NCBI GenBank assembly: GCA_022496185.1
Contig: WTXG01000074.1
Span: forward strand, 62,001 to 126,000
Direction of reading: 5' to 3'
DNA length: 64,000 nucleotides
DNA from: Multifurca ochricompacta
Taxonomy: Eukaryota; Basidiomycota; Agaricomycetes; Russulales; Russulaceae
Both the position numbers and the translations under genes were made by a program. The first letter of the stretch is position 1. Each line of letters begins with the position of its first letter. The notes under the pieces were generated by a model. The model had not been told where the DNA came from, searched no databases, and worked only from the letters and a program-made list of their open reading frames with translations. Shown one piece after another: positions 1-10,930 of this stretch.

Positions 1-492
1 ACGTGATCATGTTTATCACAGCATTTCAAACTTTTTCTTTGATATAGCTTTGCAATATGTAACACACCAAGTCAGATTTGGATTAGCTGAACTATAACTA
101 CTAGTTATATGTCATAAAATTTTCTCTGTCAAAAGCCACGGCTTGGGCCAAGCTGGGCCAGGGCCAAGCTGTCTGTGGCGGCTTTGGCTTGGCCCAGACT
201 TCAGGAAAGCCAGAGCTGCCTCAGGCCAAGCCAAAGCCATGGCTTTTGGGCCAAGCTGGGCTGGAACATCACTAATACCAAAACATGCCCCAAAAGGGGG
301 CATCCAAAAACTATATTCAGGCTTGCACAAGGCAACTCCTAAATGCAAGCATACCTCCAACTGGACTCTGGCAGACCAAAGTTCAATTACAATAAGGCAA
401 AAAAAATCAAATATATAGACTAATAGACAGCTCAATGACCCAGTGCAGTATCAGCTTGTGTGTGTGCAAGATGCAACTGCTTCTTGTCAGGC
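1..492. other. Unassigned flank left of element A
   Basis: I recognise no gene here. Short open frames on both strands are low-complexity and overlap a GC-rich repeat cluster. The right edge (489-492, AGGC) is one copy of the target duplication of element A. The rest is AT-rich and unassigned. Confidence 0.5.
134..275. repeat. GGGCCAAGC-rich direct and inverted repeat cluster
   Basis: The motif GGCCAAGC or its complement occurs about six times, with a perfect 14-bp palindrome AAAGCCATGGCTTT near 234-247. Such clusters occur at subterminal regions of fungal DNA transposons, but I found no matching second end, so no element is called. Confidence 0.4.
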
Positions 493-1141
493 TGTGCGGA
501 GCCTATCCGCGGTGAGTGCGAAGCAAAGCCTGTTCCCTGAGGAGTAAGGTGAGCAGTAAGTTGAGAAGAGGAGAGAGAAGAGCCCGCGCGACGTAATGAA
601 GTCGATGAATGTTGGATCGTGCTGAGTGTTTACTGATGATGGTGCTGATGGTTCCGATTGACCTTGCGCCTTGTTCAATAACTGTTTTTTTGCACACAAA
701 GAGAGAGAGAGATAGAGAGAGAGAGAAGCTAGATTGCTAGTTGCTGGCTGGTCTACTATGAGCATTGTATGTACCTTTATATACTTGTGGAGAGACCTAG
801 CTGAAGGAATGTTTTTAGAAATTAACAGAAGTGAAGCCATGTGGGGTGGACAAAGTGGAATAAGTAAAAGGGAGTAAGGGAGAAACCGGGTAGCCGGGTG
901 TATGGAAAAGAATAGGCAAGCGGCCTGGAACGCACACAATCCCTGTAATATGCTAAGTAAAATTACTTGTACCATAGATCAATCACGCTTTGCACCGGTG
1001 TCAGAGTCTGTCCGAAACTAAAGTCAGGCAAATGTTAGAAAATTTATTGACAGTATAGTATGGAAGAATGAGAGCAGATGGGTCCTGCCAGGAGTGGTGA
1101 TGACTGGAGGTTTCGCGTCCAACGCCCGAGCCATCCTTACA
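493..1141 (-). repeat. 3' LTR of element A
   Basis: 649 bp, nearly identical to 7480-8125. It contains a GA microsatellite near 700-725 and, on the minus strand, a TATATAAAG box near 777-785. Confidence 0.93.
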
Positions 1142-1174
1142 TCTCCCGGGGGTTCAAATTTTGACTGTCCCCGG

Positions 1175-2380
1175 TCAAACATTGTCGTCGTTGAGGGCTG
1201 AATCTCCTCCAAGTGTTGCGAAGTCGTCTGGGCTGAGAAGTTCGTCAAGTGGGATGTTAGAACGTGACCGGGAGTGATATGGAATGAGGCGAAAGGCAGC
1301 GTAGCGGAGTCGTGATATAGCGCCATCGAGCTCTGCTAGACAAAAGGCTCCATTGCGAGAGCAGTGAACAACTACCATGGGTCCGAAGTAACGGGGTTTG
1401 GTCTTGTGTGAAAATTCATTTGCGCCCGCCGAATTTCGAACCAAGACCAAATCTCCAGGGCGAAAGGAGATGGTCTTGATGGTATGAGCGTGTTGGTGCT
1501 CGAAATCCTTGGCAGACGCGAAATGACTTCGGAGGATGTTGTCTCGAATGTTCGCGAGGTCTTCTTCTCGAGACTGAAGTTGTCGCGCTCGGGTTGCAAT
1601 GAGATTGGGAGTCGAGATGGGGTTGGTGAGATCCGGGATGAGGAAGGTAGCAAGAATGAGATCAAAGGGGAGGAGAGGTTTGATGCCATGAGCCATATAG
1701 AAAGGGGAGAAGCCAGTGGACTTGCGGATCGTTGCCCGGTCTGCCCAGAAAACGTGAGGTGCCACGACAGGCCATTTAGAAATATCACCTCTACAAGTCT
1801 TGACAATCGACTCTCGGATAGTGCGATGCTGGCGCTCGACGATGCCGTTGGCGCATGAGTTATAAGCTGAGATCCTGATGTGCCGGATGCCAAACTTGCT
1901 AGCTAACCAGTCCAATGCCGCAACAAAGGGTGTGCCATTGTCAGTAACAATTTCCTCAACAGCACCCCACCTGCATAGTATGTCTTCGAATATAAAGCTG
2001 CCGAGGGTGCGACCTGTTTCTGTCTGGAGTGCGCGCCATTCAGGCCAAGCGGAGAGGGAGCAGCAGGCTTGAACGATGTAATGAAATCCACCAGCAGGAG
2101 GCATGTGCATGGTGTCGATATAGGCTTTTCGGAAGAGGGGTGCTGGAGGAGCGACGGTGGGAGGGATTTGGACCTTGGTTACTTGATGGAGTTGGCAATC
2201 GTGGCATGTCTTGACGAACCATTTGATGTCGGCATCAAGGGAGGGCCACCAGAATCAATCCATGATGAAGCGTCGAGTCGAATAGACGCCTTTGTGTCCT
2301 AAGTCATCATGTGCTGAGCGAACGATGGCAAGGCGTTGGGATGGGGTAATGTATAGTTGATGTTGACTAAGACTGTTGCG
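1175..2380 (-). pseudogene. pol: Element A integrase region
   Basis: Integrase of element A, which would insert the cDNA copy. Read leftward there is an H-x-H/C-x2-C zinc region (DDLGHKGVYSTRRF...CHDCQLHQ), then a core with the first Asp in YIDTMHMP, the second in IVTDNGTPF and the Glu in NGIVERQHRTIRE, i.e. the D,D,E triad. The long open stretch is 1175-2110. Upstream, the zinc-region frame is cut by TGA between RFIMD and FWWP near 2252-2256, and another TGA separates it from RNase H. The C-terminus (about residues 230-311) shows a basic SH3-like tail and no chromodomain. The frame continues past the duplication-proximal purine tract. Nonfunctional because of the stops. Confidence 0.85.
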
Positions 2381-3498
2381 TCACCAGAGTCGACCATCAA
2401 GTAAAAAGAACTTGCGCGTTTTCTTCAAAAGCCTCTCTGAGTCACTAGTGCTAAGTCCTTCTGGTAGTTTGAGGGTGGCCAAGTAGTGTTGGATCCGGAG
2501 CATGTCAGCGTCGGCATCTATAGATCGGGCAGAAGAGGGGAAGTCGAGGGATGAGGTGGAAGAATGTGTATTCATGTTGAGCACTGAGGTCAGAGGGATG
2601 CCTAGACGAGTCCGTAGCCTGCTAGCCCAAGTAGTTAACCAGACACCGAGGCAGAGTTTACTGTCGATCCAGTCTTCAGGGTCTTTGTTGTCTATGTCTT
2701 CTCCTTCTGCCGGTTCTCGTCTTGATAAGCCGTTGGGACCACGATGCTTCTGAGCCGGGACATGAACTAATTTGAAGGTAAAAAGGAGGATTGCAGCTAT
2801 CCACCTGTTGATGGCGGCGTTGGGTTGAATGTCGGGGTTGGCGATCATACCTTTGATGAATTGAGTGTCCATTTCTACTATTAAATTGCGGATGCCAACG
2901 AGGTGAAGACGTAGAGCATGAAGGGCTCGAAAAAGCCCATATAGTTCAAGCTTTGCTTGAGAGTACTGAGCTTCCCGTTCATTCCATGAGATAGAACCGA
3001 ACCTAACAGGGTGACGCTTGCCGTCAGCACAGTCCTGAGAAAGAATCCAACCTACTCCGCACCAGGATGAGTCGATGGAAAGGTAAACTGCGCAGTCGGA
3101 AGAGTAATCGATGGGAATGAGGGCCGAGGAGTGGATGATCGCGTTTTTGAGGGCTTCCATGGCTTGTGTGTGTCACTCGTCCCAAGAGAAGGCTTGTCCT
3201 TTGCGAGTGAGGTCGACCAGAGGGCGTGCAATGGCTGAATAGTTCTTGATCCAGACGCGCATGTAGCCAGTGATACCTAGGAAGGCCGGACGTCAGTGAG
3301 GGACTTGCATGGGGGCCAGTCGCGGATCTTGGCGATTTTTGAGTCATTGGGAACACGGCCCTCGTAAGTGCACTTGTGGCCTAGGATAACAACCTCGGGA
3401 ACTGCAATAAAGAGTTTAGTGGTGGAAACAGTCGAGCCTGCGTGTTGGAGGCGATGAAGGATACGATGAATGTCATTGAGGTGATCCCAGATAAATTT
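2381..3498 (-). pseudogene. pol: Element A connection/RNase H region
   Basis: Continuation of pol after the RT. 3498-3181 encodes the RT thumb/connection (PEVVILGHKCTYEGRVPND, RAFLGITGYMR). 3160-2381 encodes an RNase H-like domain with YLSIDSSWCGVGWILSQ (first Asp), a QAKLELYGLFRAL helix with Glu, and VEMDTQFIKGM. Breaks include TGA just before the RNase H (WDE-stop-HTQ, near 3171) and TGA before the thumb (near 3497). Both are at positions where CGA arginine would fit. The order and motifs match Ty3/Gypsy pol. Confidence 0.82.
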
Positions 3499-4269
3499 TC
3501 ATATTCCCGCATTGTCAGGAATGGTCTCAAAGCTGCCATCGGGGGTCTCATAACGAGAGGGCAGGCCTTTGATGCTGCAGTCGTCCATGAAGGGCCAGGC
3601 GATGTTGGGAATTTCGGGCTCGAGGAGGAACTTGACGTCTTCATGAAATATTGCGATCGCGTTGGTCCAACCTTGAGGGAGGCAAGTGAGGCGTATGGCA
3701 CCGATTGGGGATTGTATGGTAGTGAGGTCGCGGGACGAGATATCTAAAGTGCGATGGTCATAGCCCACAAAGAGATCGAGCATACTATAACATGACCTTC
3801 CCGCCATAGCTTCAATCAACTGTTCTGCTAGCGGTGGAACTCCTGAATTGCGAATAGTGACAGCGTTGAGGGGCTGGAGGTTGTGTACTAGTTGAAGGGC
3901 CCCACTTTTCTTCTTGACGCAGAACCATCTTGATCGATACGATGCGTCGGAATGCTTGTAAACGCCGGCTGCAAACTTGTCCTTGAATATTTGTATAACT
4001 TCGTGATGATGCCGAGGGGACGGGGATATTGCGATGGATCCATGGGACATGCTCGATGACCGGGATCTTGACGGGGCAAAGTAATCTTCGCGAAACCTTC
4101 CTTTTTCTTCTTCGGTCCAGGCTAGCCCAAGTTCGTTGACTTTGAGGATGTGTTGCAGTAGCTTGAGTTCTTCTGGCCAGAGGAAATGGTAGTGGTCAAG
4201 ATCTAGAGCATCTAAGCGTTCTTGTGTCAGACGTGTACTGGAGACAAATTGTGGCGGCTGTGTAGGCAA
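3499..4269 (-). pseudogene. pol: Element A reverse transcriptase
   Basis: 256-codon open stretch with Ty3-type RT motifs: an entry segment SDASYRSRWFCVKKKSG, LVHNLQPLNAVTI, SMLDLFVGYDHRTL (catalytic Asp), LPQGWTNAIAIF and the active-site box WPFMDDCSIKG. The box is FMDD rather than the usual YVDD/YMDD, but both aspartates are present. It overlaps the protease frame at its start (4227-4269), suggesting a frameshift between PR and RT. It stops at TGA before the thumb. Confidence 0.87.
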
Positions 4270-4931
4270 GGAAGGAAGCGAGAGTAGGGGATCAGAGGGA
4301 ATGCGGCGGATGGTGCGGAAGTCTTCAGGAAGGGACGCGGGGACTGGCCGACCTTTTTAGAGACTTTCTTGTACGGGAATGCAGATACATAATTTGCAGG
4401 GACTTGAGCATTGTAATGAAAGGGGTGAAGAGCGTCAACACGAGGGGGAGAAATTAGAGTAGCCAAAGCGAGAGTGCCAACTGAGTCTTCTTGGGACTTG
4501 CGCACTCGGGAGGTGATAGTCTCGGCTCTTGCTGGGTCCTGAGGGTCTTGAATGCAGACTTCGACTCGTCCATCTGGGTGATCTTCGAGGCGGCATAGGA
4601 GAAGGTGGTGGAATGGTCGACCAAGCAGGAGACGGAAAGGGGCATGTTCCACAACATGTGCGTGGACCTTGAAGTTGATATTGCCAAGTCGCATAGCTAA
4701 GTTCTCAGCACAGCCTAGAGTCTCGTTCATCCATCCATTCGCGCCTTCCATGTTGAGTCGGTTGTTTGGATTGATGCACGCACCTGCTTCCTGAGCTAGA
4801 TCTTTTCTCATAACCACTATCTGAGATCCTTGGTCCAGTACTCCAGCTTCAGAAACGATGCCGTTGACTAAGATATCCACTTCCCTGAGAGGTAGCGAGA
4901 ATTTGGGCATACGGCGAGAGACGAGCTCCAA
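4227..4931 (-). pseudogene. pol: Element A retropepsin-like protease
   Basis: An aspartic protease fold is suggested by VLDQGSQIVVMRKDLAQEAG, with the active-site triad as D-Q-G instead of D-T/S-G, followed by LGNINFKVHAHVVEHAPFRLLLGRPF, whose LLLGRPF matches the LGxPW/F flap-end motif of Ty3 proteases. It would cleave the Gag-Pol precursor. It lies between the zinc knuckle of gag and the RT, as expected. About 190 nt of linker (4932-5124) upstream contains stops. Confidence 0.78.
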
Positions 4932-5124
4932 GACTGAGACTGAAGCCTCTTGAGTTGTACCTGGGGTCTCTTCGATCCAGTTAGTCTCTACTCGCGGGTA
5001 CGTAGCTTTTCAACCATTTCCTTTCGAATGGCAGGACTAGCAGCAAGAACGTGAGCTGGTGTCGTAAGGGAGAGTTTTCCTGCCATGAGCCAGTTTTGGA
5101 GTTCCATCACAAGCTGTTGATCTT

Positions 5125-7409
5125 CTACGGAAGACTGGTATCGGTATTGTTGGTTAGAACGTGCGACTGAGGGATGGAGGGTAGAGCAGGGTTAGAGGTG
5201 GAGGTGGAGGTAATTGGGGCGGCAGCAGGAACTTTAGGTGGATGGTCGACAACTGTGGCAGGTACAACTGGATTGGCAGATTTTGATGCGGCTGGTGAGA
5301 CTAGTTCTTGCATTTTCGAAGCTTTTGCTTGTCTCTTCTTTCTCTCCGCAATGAATACTTGAAATATGTCAGTGCCATCATCATCACCGTCTGACTCCGA
5401 GGGGCATGGGTCTGGTTCTGTTACTTCAACAATGTGTGCCACCATCGTGGGTTGGATACAGAAGGTTTGGATGGCCAGAGTCTGGTGAGGGGGAGGATCA
5501 CGTGAGAAGGTCATGGTGGAGGGATTGCTGGGCTTGGCTAGCCATTCGTCTATGCTGGCCTGAAGTCCTTGATTCGTGTTGCCCATCGGGACTTGCTGTC
5601 CATTGGGCAGACAAATGCGGTTGTTGACTATTGATGCGCGGCGGAGTCGATGTATTCTTCTGCAGTCGGGCATTGCCTAATACGATGTCCAGTCCTGGTA
5701 CAGAAGGCACATCCCTCAATGGGATCGCGGCGACGGAAGAATACTGCCTTCGCAGTACTGACACTGGATGGGATGGAAGGTGGATTAGTGAGCGGCGCAG
5801 GGCGATCTGAGGACTGAGGCCAGGTCGTGGATGGGGAGTTTGGCGAATGGGGGCTTGTTGAGCGAAGGTCGGCTTGGGGATGGATTGTGCAATGATCGGG
5901 TACTGATACAGACATTGTCCATACAGGCTGGTGTATTCTGGGTCACTTTGGGGAAGTGATTGAAATTTAAGCATGAAGTTGCTGATCTCCTGATTCTCCT
6001 GTTCTCGTGAAGTGTCCTGGAACTGGACAGACTTGCTGGGTAGTTCAGTAGAAATGGGGTATACTTCTCGTCTAGGAACATCTTCTCGCTGCTGGAAGTC
6101 TGGAGGTGAACGATCGTAATTGCGTCCACACCAATCCTCTTCGTTTGTCCTTACATCGCTCAGTTTACTGCTGTACCATTGTTGTAGCAAGGGGTCAGGC
6201 CTTGGGTCCTGTCCAGAGAAGGAAGCCTTCCAATCATTGTCTGGGCTGGGCATGGCAATGGGCTGGTTAGCAAACTCTATGCGCGCTACCCTGTATACTT
6301 CTTCAAATTGAAATGGCTGTTAGGGTGATCTGGATACTTAGAAAGAAGTCAAGAGTACAACCGCCTCTGATCTTCGAAGTGAAAGCTGTTCCAGAAGGAG
6401 GAGTTGCACTCTTCATCCGAAAGCCGCTTGGAGTTGACCAACGGTTTAGACAGCAATAGGAACCTCTTATAGTACGTGCGCACAGCTTCTTCATCATCCA
6501 TTCGAGCTTGAGAATTGAGCCTGGTCATCTCCTGGAGATGCTGTTTAGTGTACCGGCTGTGCTCAGAAGATTCCGCATAGAGTTGCTCCAAAGAGTTCTT
6601 GAATGTGTTCCAGTTTTGAGTGTCATAGCCATCTAGGTACTTCCAGAGTTGTCGCATTTCAGAAGGCACGTAACGGGTAATCTGTTCCACTTTTTGTTGA
6701 CTCAAAAGACCATGAGCAGTTGCCAAGTCTTCGAATTCTTTGATGAAGAACTCAATCAGGTCGTCTGTTGATCAGAGAAGAATGGGGCTTGCCGAGAGCG
6801 AGGAGGGGGCATCGTGGCAGGACCAGAGATGTGGTTGTTTGATGTCATGACTGGCGCGGGGGGAGGTGCTGTAGTTGACTGATTATAAGTGGGTAGGGGC
6901 TGAACTGGAAGCAAAGATTGATGTCGGAGCAAGGGTGAAGGAGGCGAGACTGTATTGAAACTAGATGGAGTGAGAAAGGAGGCCGGTCTTAGTTGGAATG
7001 CTGTAGTGTCGGATGGAAGGGGGAACGAGGAAGTAACAGGAAGTGCATCTGGAAGCGATGGACTTGGGATTCTAGATACAAGAGCTGAGGCAATTGTTGA
7101 AGATGGGATGGAAGATGAAGTGGTGCTTGAGACAGGGGATGAAAGCCGATTAATGGAACTCGATACTAAGGCAGAGAAGGGGACAGAGATTTCAGGGTCT
7201 AAGTAAGATTCAGAGGTAGCCTGAAGGATCAAGGGTGACGAGGCTAGATCAGGCTGCGCTGTGTGGTCGGAAGATGTTGATGCAGTAGGAGATGGGGGTC
7301 TAGAGTTATCTGGAGAAGCTGCCAAGGTTCTAGATGAGGTTGAGGCCTTTCTGGTGTTTCTGGTTGGCAAGACTCTGGGTGGTATAGGGTTCTGGCGGGG
7401 CATAGACAA
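5125..7409 (-). pseudogene. gag: Element A gag
   Basis: Structural protein that would package the RNA. The open reading starts at 7409 with a Ser/Pro/Thr-rich low-complexity N-terminus of about 200 residues (7409-6756). A capsid-like core follows after a frame change (6726-6349, VEQITRYVPSEMRQLWKYLDG, WNTFKNSLEQLY). After a TGA and another frame change, a linker (6253-5498) and a CCHC zinc knuckle (CAFCTRTGHRIRQC, about 5670-5712) follow. At least two frameshifts and one TGA interrupt it. The zinc knuckle fits CX2CX4HX4C. Confidence 0.82.
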
Positions 7410-7479
7410 GTCGCAGGTGTGACAAGAAGGGGGTTAGGTCAAGGGAACTGATAACTTTGCCTCACTGGGGCAGCCAATT

Positions 7480-8125
7480 TGTGCGGAGCCTATCCGCGGT
7501 GAGTGCGAAGCAAAGCCTGTTCCCTGAGGAGTAAGGTGAGCAGTAAGTTGAAAGAGGAGAGAGAAGAGCCCGCGTGACGCAATGAAGTCGATGACGTTGG
7601 ATCGTGCTGAGTGTTACTGATGACAGTGCCGATGGTTCCGATTGACCTTGCGCCTTGTTCAATAACTGTTTTTTGCACACAAAGAGAGAGAGAGATAGAG
7701 AGAGAGAGAAGCTAGATTGCTAGTTGCTGGCTGGTCTACTACGAGCATTGTATGTACCTTTATATACTTGTGGAGAGACCTAGCTGAAGGAATGTTTTTA
7801 GAAATTAACAGAAGTGAAGCCATGTGGGGTGAACAAAAGTGGAATAAGTAAAAGGGAGTAAGGGAGAAACCGGGTAGCCGGGTGTACGGAAAAGAATAGG
7901 CAAGCGGCCTGGAACGCGCACAATCCCTGTAATATGCTAAGTAAAATTACTTGTACCATAGATCAATCACACTTTGCACCGGTGTCAGAGTCTGTCCGAA
8001 ACTAAAGTCAGGCAAATGTTAGAAAATTTATTGACAGTATAGTATGGAAGAATGAGAGCAGATGGGTCCTGCCAGGAGTGGTGATGACTGGAGGTTTCGC
8101 ATCCAACGCCCGAGCCATCCTTACA
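7480..8125 (-). repeat. 5' LTR of element A
   Basis: 646 bp, nearly identical to the 493-1141 LTR, followed at 8126-8129 by the AGGC target duplication. It drives minus-strand transcription; the internal domain starts at 7479. Confidence 0.93.
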
Positions 8126-8137
8126 AGGCAATGGAGG

Positions 8138-10084
8138 TGTTGAACACAGGACATGTTCAGTGATGCTTCAGGCATCAGGAGATTAGATTAGCTACTTTGT
8201 GGACTAGATTAGATATTGGAGTTTCAGACTATTTACTATATCTTTATTACCTTCTTTCTCACATTCCACAGTAGCTAGTGAATAGCAGGGGTAACCCCCA
8301 GGTATCTTCATTAGTACCCGTACCCATACCTGTACCCGTCACTACAGGTATGGGTCACCTGGGGGTTACTTGCAGGTCACCTGGGGGTTATCTGTGTAAA
8401 CACGTGCAAGTTCTTTGCTTGCATCATGCATTTCAGATAACTGGCCTGGGCCATCCTGGTCAAGGAGATACACAACGTGTTCATTTGTGGCTACTCAGGA
8501 TCCCTCAAAGATTCCTGTTTTATATTCATAAGATTAAGATAATTCATTATTCTATTGTTATTTTATTATTCTGGTTTCAATTTTATACAAGCACAACTAA
8601 AATCCACCCCAATATACAAAGATGATTAGATAGATGTTATAGAACATTGATGAAAAGCCTGTCAGATAACCACATAGAATGCAAAAATAATTGACAAATG
8701 CATAGTGATTGGCAGGGGTAACCCCTGGATATTTGTTTTGATACACAGGTTACCCATAAAATGAAACACGTGCAAGTTCTTTACTTGCATTGCACAATTT
8801 GGACACTCAGCCTGGTCCATCCTGGTCAAGGAGATATGCACTTGGATACAATGCATTCATTTGTGGCTACTCAGGATCCCTCAATAATTGCTGATTTATG
8901 TTCACAAGATTAAGTTTATTCTTTATTTACATTATTATATTATTTTATTTTGTGGAACAGGCATGGCGCAGGCTTGTACTTTAGATGTACTATATCAGCT
9001 ACTAGATTAAATGAATGTGTTATCTCGTTATCTTGTTTAATGATGTGATTTGATCATATGTCAGATCTTAGATGTATATTCTATGTATGTGAATGCATTT
9101 CTGTTGTGCTATCTATGCATGATCACAATCTTGTCAGACCAATGGAAAATCGCAGCCATGATTGTTAAGTCAACCTTCCTTAATAGGAAGGAGATTAGAC
9201 CAATATGCTGGTCCATGCAATGCAATGTAGTTGCTGCTCTATGCAGCCTGTAGATACACACAGGCCTTGTTTCAGTAAACTAATTTGATAATTAGATTAT
9301 AGAATAGTCTAAAGTAGTCTAGAGTGTATTTTAGATAGTGCCAGACCGGCAGAATTGATCGCATGTTAATAAAACAGTTGCATCATGATTTTCAAGTGAG
9401 TGGATCACTGATAACACTTTTATTTTACATCACATTGTTGATCTGCTTTGATATTTCATAGGATAACACTAGAATATATTTACAGAAACCCTGTAGCATA
9501 CATCAAATTAAATCTTGTTATTTGTTTGCTACAGATGTATTTTATCATTACATTTCTGCTGATCTTGTCAATGACTGATGACCACTTATACCTGCCAAAC
9601 CCGCTGCATGGGTATGGGTTTCTGGCGGGTTGGGAGTTGTATACCTGTACCCGTACCTGTCAAAACCCACAGCACTTACCCATGCGGGTATGAAAACCCT
9701 TGCTGATCCCTAGCAGTAGCTGACTGATGTACCTTAGTAATGATGTACAAGCATGTGATTCCTTACTGGCCAATGGCCTTATTCCCTCTTGTTTATTGTT
9801 TGGACTCTGTCCAGCACTTGTGGACTTATTCCCAATGCACAGACCATCCCTTGAAGAGTATATAAGGGTGTCTGTTTCATCTCTTACACTTCAGAGTTTC
9901 CTTCACCTCTGAAGTGTAAGTCCCATTCTCTCTACTTACTACCTTACCTATAACTAACCGTCTCTTGTAGATAACTTGTTTCTAGGTGTGTAGTATAGTA
10001 ATATAGAGTTTCCTTCACCTCTGAAGTATAACTTGTTTCTAGCCTTACACACTAACACTCACAGTCAGTATGCTGCACCTCGTG
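8138..10084 (+). repeat. Copia-3 5' LTR (split by hAT-1; last 11 bp at 47507-47517)
   Basis: Starts TGTTGAACAC. 8138-8275 and 9721-10084 join across hAT-1, and the final bases lie at 47507-47517 beyond chromovirus G1-a, giving about 513 bp. TATATAAG is at 9859. The inferred RNA start (+34) is 9893, exactly where the duplicated R segment begins (9893-9915). A GTAAGT donor follows at 9916. The LTR is followed at 47518 by a half-tRNA-Met primer site and Copia leader, so it is a 5' LTR. Confidence 0.9.
8276..9712. mobile_element. hAT-1: non-autonomous hAT-type DNA transposon
   Basis: 1437 bp inserted in the Copia-3 LTR. Ends are imperfect 17-bp inverted repeats (TAGTGAATAGCAGGGGT at the left; TAGGGATCAGCAAGGGT read inward from the right). 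The 8-bp flanks ACAGTAGC (8268-8275) and GCAGTAGC (9713-9720) are a target duplication with one CpG-type change; 8 bp is the hAT signature. Subterminal GTACCC/GGGTAC motifs cluster at both ends. An internal direct duplication has copies near 8400-8520 and 8769-8890. No transposase frame is present. Confidence 0.88.
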
Positions 10085-10681
10085 TGTTACAATCCTTGCC
10101 GAGTAACCCTGTTTTCTTCACCCTCCCTAATGATGACTCCTCTTTACCGCCCACCCTGCACTTCATGATCATGTCTCTGTCCTGGGACCCCTCACATGCC
10201 TTGCTCCCATCCCCGTGACTTGCTTTGGACTTGTTGACGTGTTGTTTACATATGTTTGACCTCTTATCTTTTATCTTGCTATCTCTTTATCTTTATGACT
10301 GGACACTTACTTAATACCCTATCAGAAGCCAGGCTTTACACCCTCCACTTTCGTATATTTGGGCCCACCTGACTCTAGTTTCTTATCTCAGAGGCACCCA
10401 CTTGATTACATATATAAGTCTGCTGTAACTACATTGTAGACCTCAGACTTGACTTATTGAATACATTGGTGCTTGTCTTCTGGACATCCCTTTGGATCTC
10501 TGACTCAGTTGTCTCCAAGTGCTTCTGGCACTTCTCTGTTCAACATTGTCTTAGAGTACAGCCTCTTTGACTTTGACTTGCTCCACTTATAACTCCAAGA
10601 AGCCTTATTGGTTTCTTACCTGAAATATGCGAGCAATGCTGTCACACAAGTCATGTGGAATGTCCTGCACCAGACATAACA
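10085..10681 (+). repeat. G1-a 5' LTR
   Basis: 597 bp, TGTTAC...TAACA. TATATAAG at 10411. The sequence matching the primer (AGACTTGACTT) is at 10445-10455, 34 nt downstream. A 6-bp-stem hairpin AAGTGC-TTCTG-GCACTT lies at 10517-10533. Confidence 0.93.
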
Positions 10682-10683
10682 TC

Positions 10684-10694
10684 AAGTCAAGTCT
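10684..10694 (+). promoter_or_regulatory. G1-a self-complementary primer-binding site
   Basis: AAGTCAAGTCT, two bases inside the 5' LTR end, is the exact reverse complement of 10445-10455 in the LTR. It has no TGG start, so tRNA priming is unlikely. This matches the Tf1/sushi self-priming layout. Confidence 0.8.
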
Positions 10695-10706
10695 CCCATC
10701 GTGGCT

Positions 10707-10930
10707 TCAAGCCGCAGTCAGACCCTCTTTTGAGAAGAACTCATCGAACAACAAGACAAGAATAATCTTTCACAGCAAACACTTGGCTCTGCCACCTGGA
10801 AAGATTTTGAGTCTGAGTTTGGATACTACATCTATCATGATGGAGGATACCAACTGGTAGAATATGACGACAAGAAGAGAGTTTGGTATCGTATCCAATA
10901 CTCGGAAAGCCGACACTCTTGGGTCACTAC
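10707..10930 (+). pseudogene. gag: G1-a gag, N-terminal fragment
   Basis: First part of Gag. It begins with a GTG (about 10707) where G1-d has ATG, then encodes a Ser/Gln-rich start and the segment LGSATWKDFESEFGYYIYHD, as in the other G1 copies. It is cut at 10930 by Copia-1 and resumes at 32208 after the ACTAC duplication (10926-10930 / 32203-32207). Another frame change lies within it. The function of this N-terminal domain is not recognised beyond its conservation in all G1 copies. Confidence 0.75.

Larger units (their letters stand above)
493..8125 (-). mobile_element. Element A: full-length Ty3/Gypsy LTR retrotransposon without chromodomain
   Basis: Two near-identical LTRs (493-1141 and 7480-8125) bound a minus-strand gag-PR-RT-RNase H-integrase order, which is the Ty3/Gypsy order. 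The LTRs are TG...CA and flanked by a 4-bp AGGC duplication (489-492, 8126-8129). The internal sequence next to the 5' LTR reads, on the minus strand, AAT then TGGCTGCCCCAGTG, a TGG-starting site as used with tRNA primers. A purine tract (GGGAGA on the minus strand) abuts the 3' LTR at 1142. No chromodomain follows the integrase. Several in-frame TGA codons and frameshifts make it defective. Confidence 0.93.

Noticed and set aside
143..435. Open frames on both strands over 112-435.
   Set aside because: They arise from a low-complexity GGGCCAAGC repeat cluster; no domain or codon signal.
8126..8145. Purine-rich CAATGGAGG right before the Copia-3 LTR, like a Copia polypurine tract, as if this were a 3' LTR.
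   Set aside because: The LTR is followed by a primer site, leader and gag (47518 on), and 1-492 shows no Copia pol or 3' UTR. Probably coincidence, although a recombined tandem cannot be excluded.
8278..8420. Telomere-like or CRISPR-like repeats from the GTACCC motifs in hAT-1.
   Set aside because: They are irregular subterminal motifs repeated at both hAT ends, with no array spacing.
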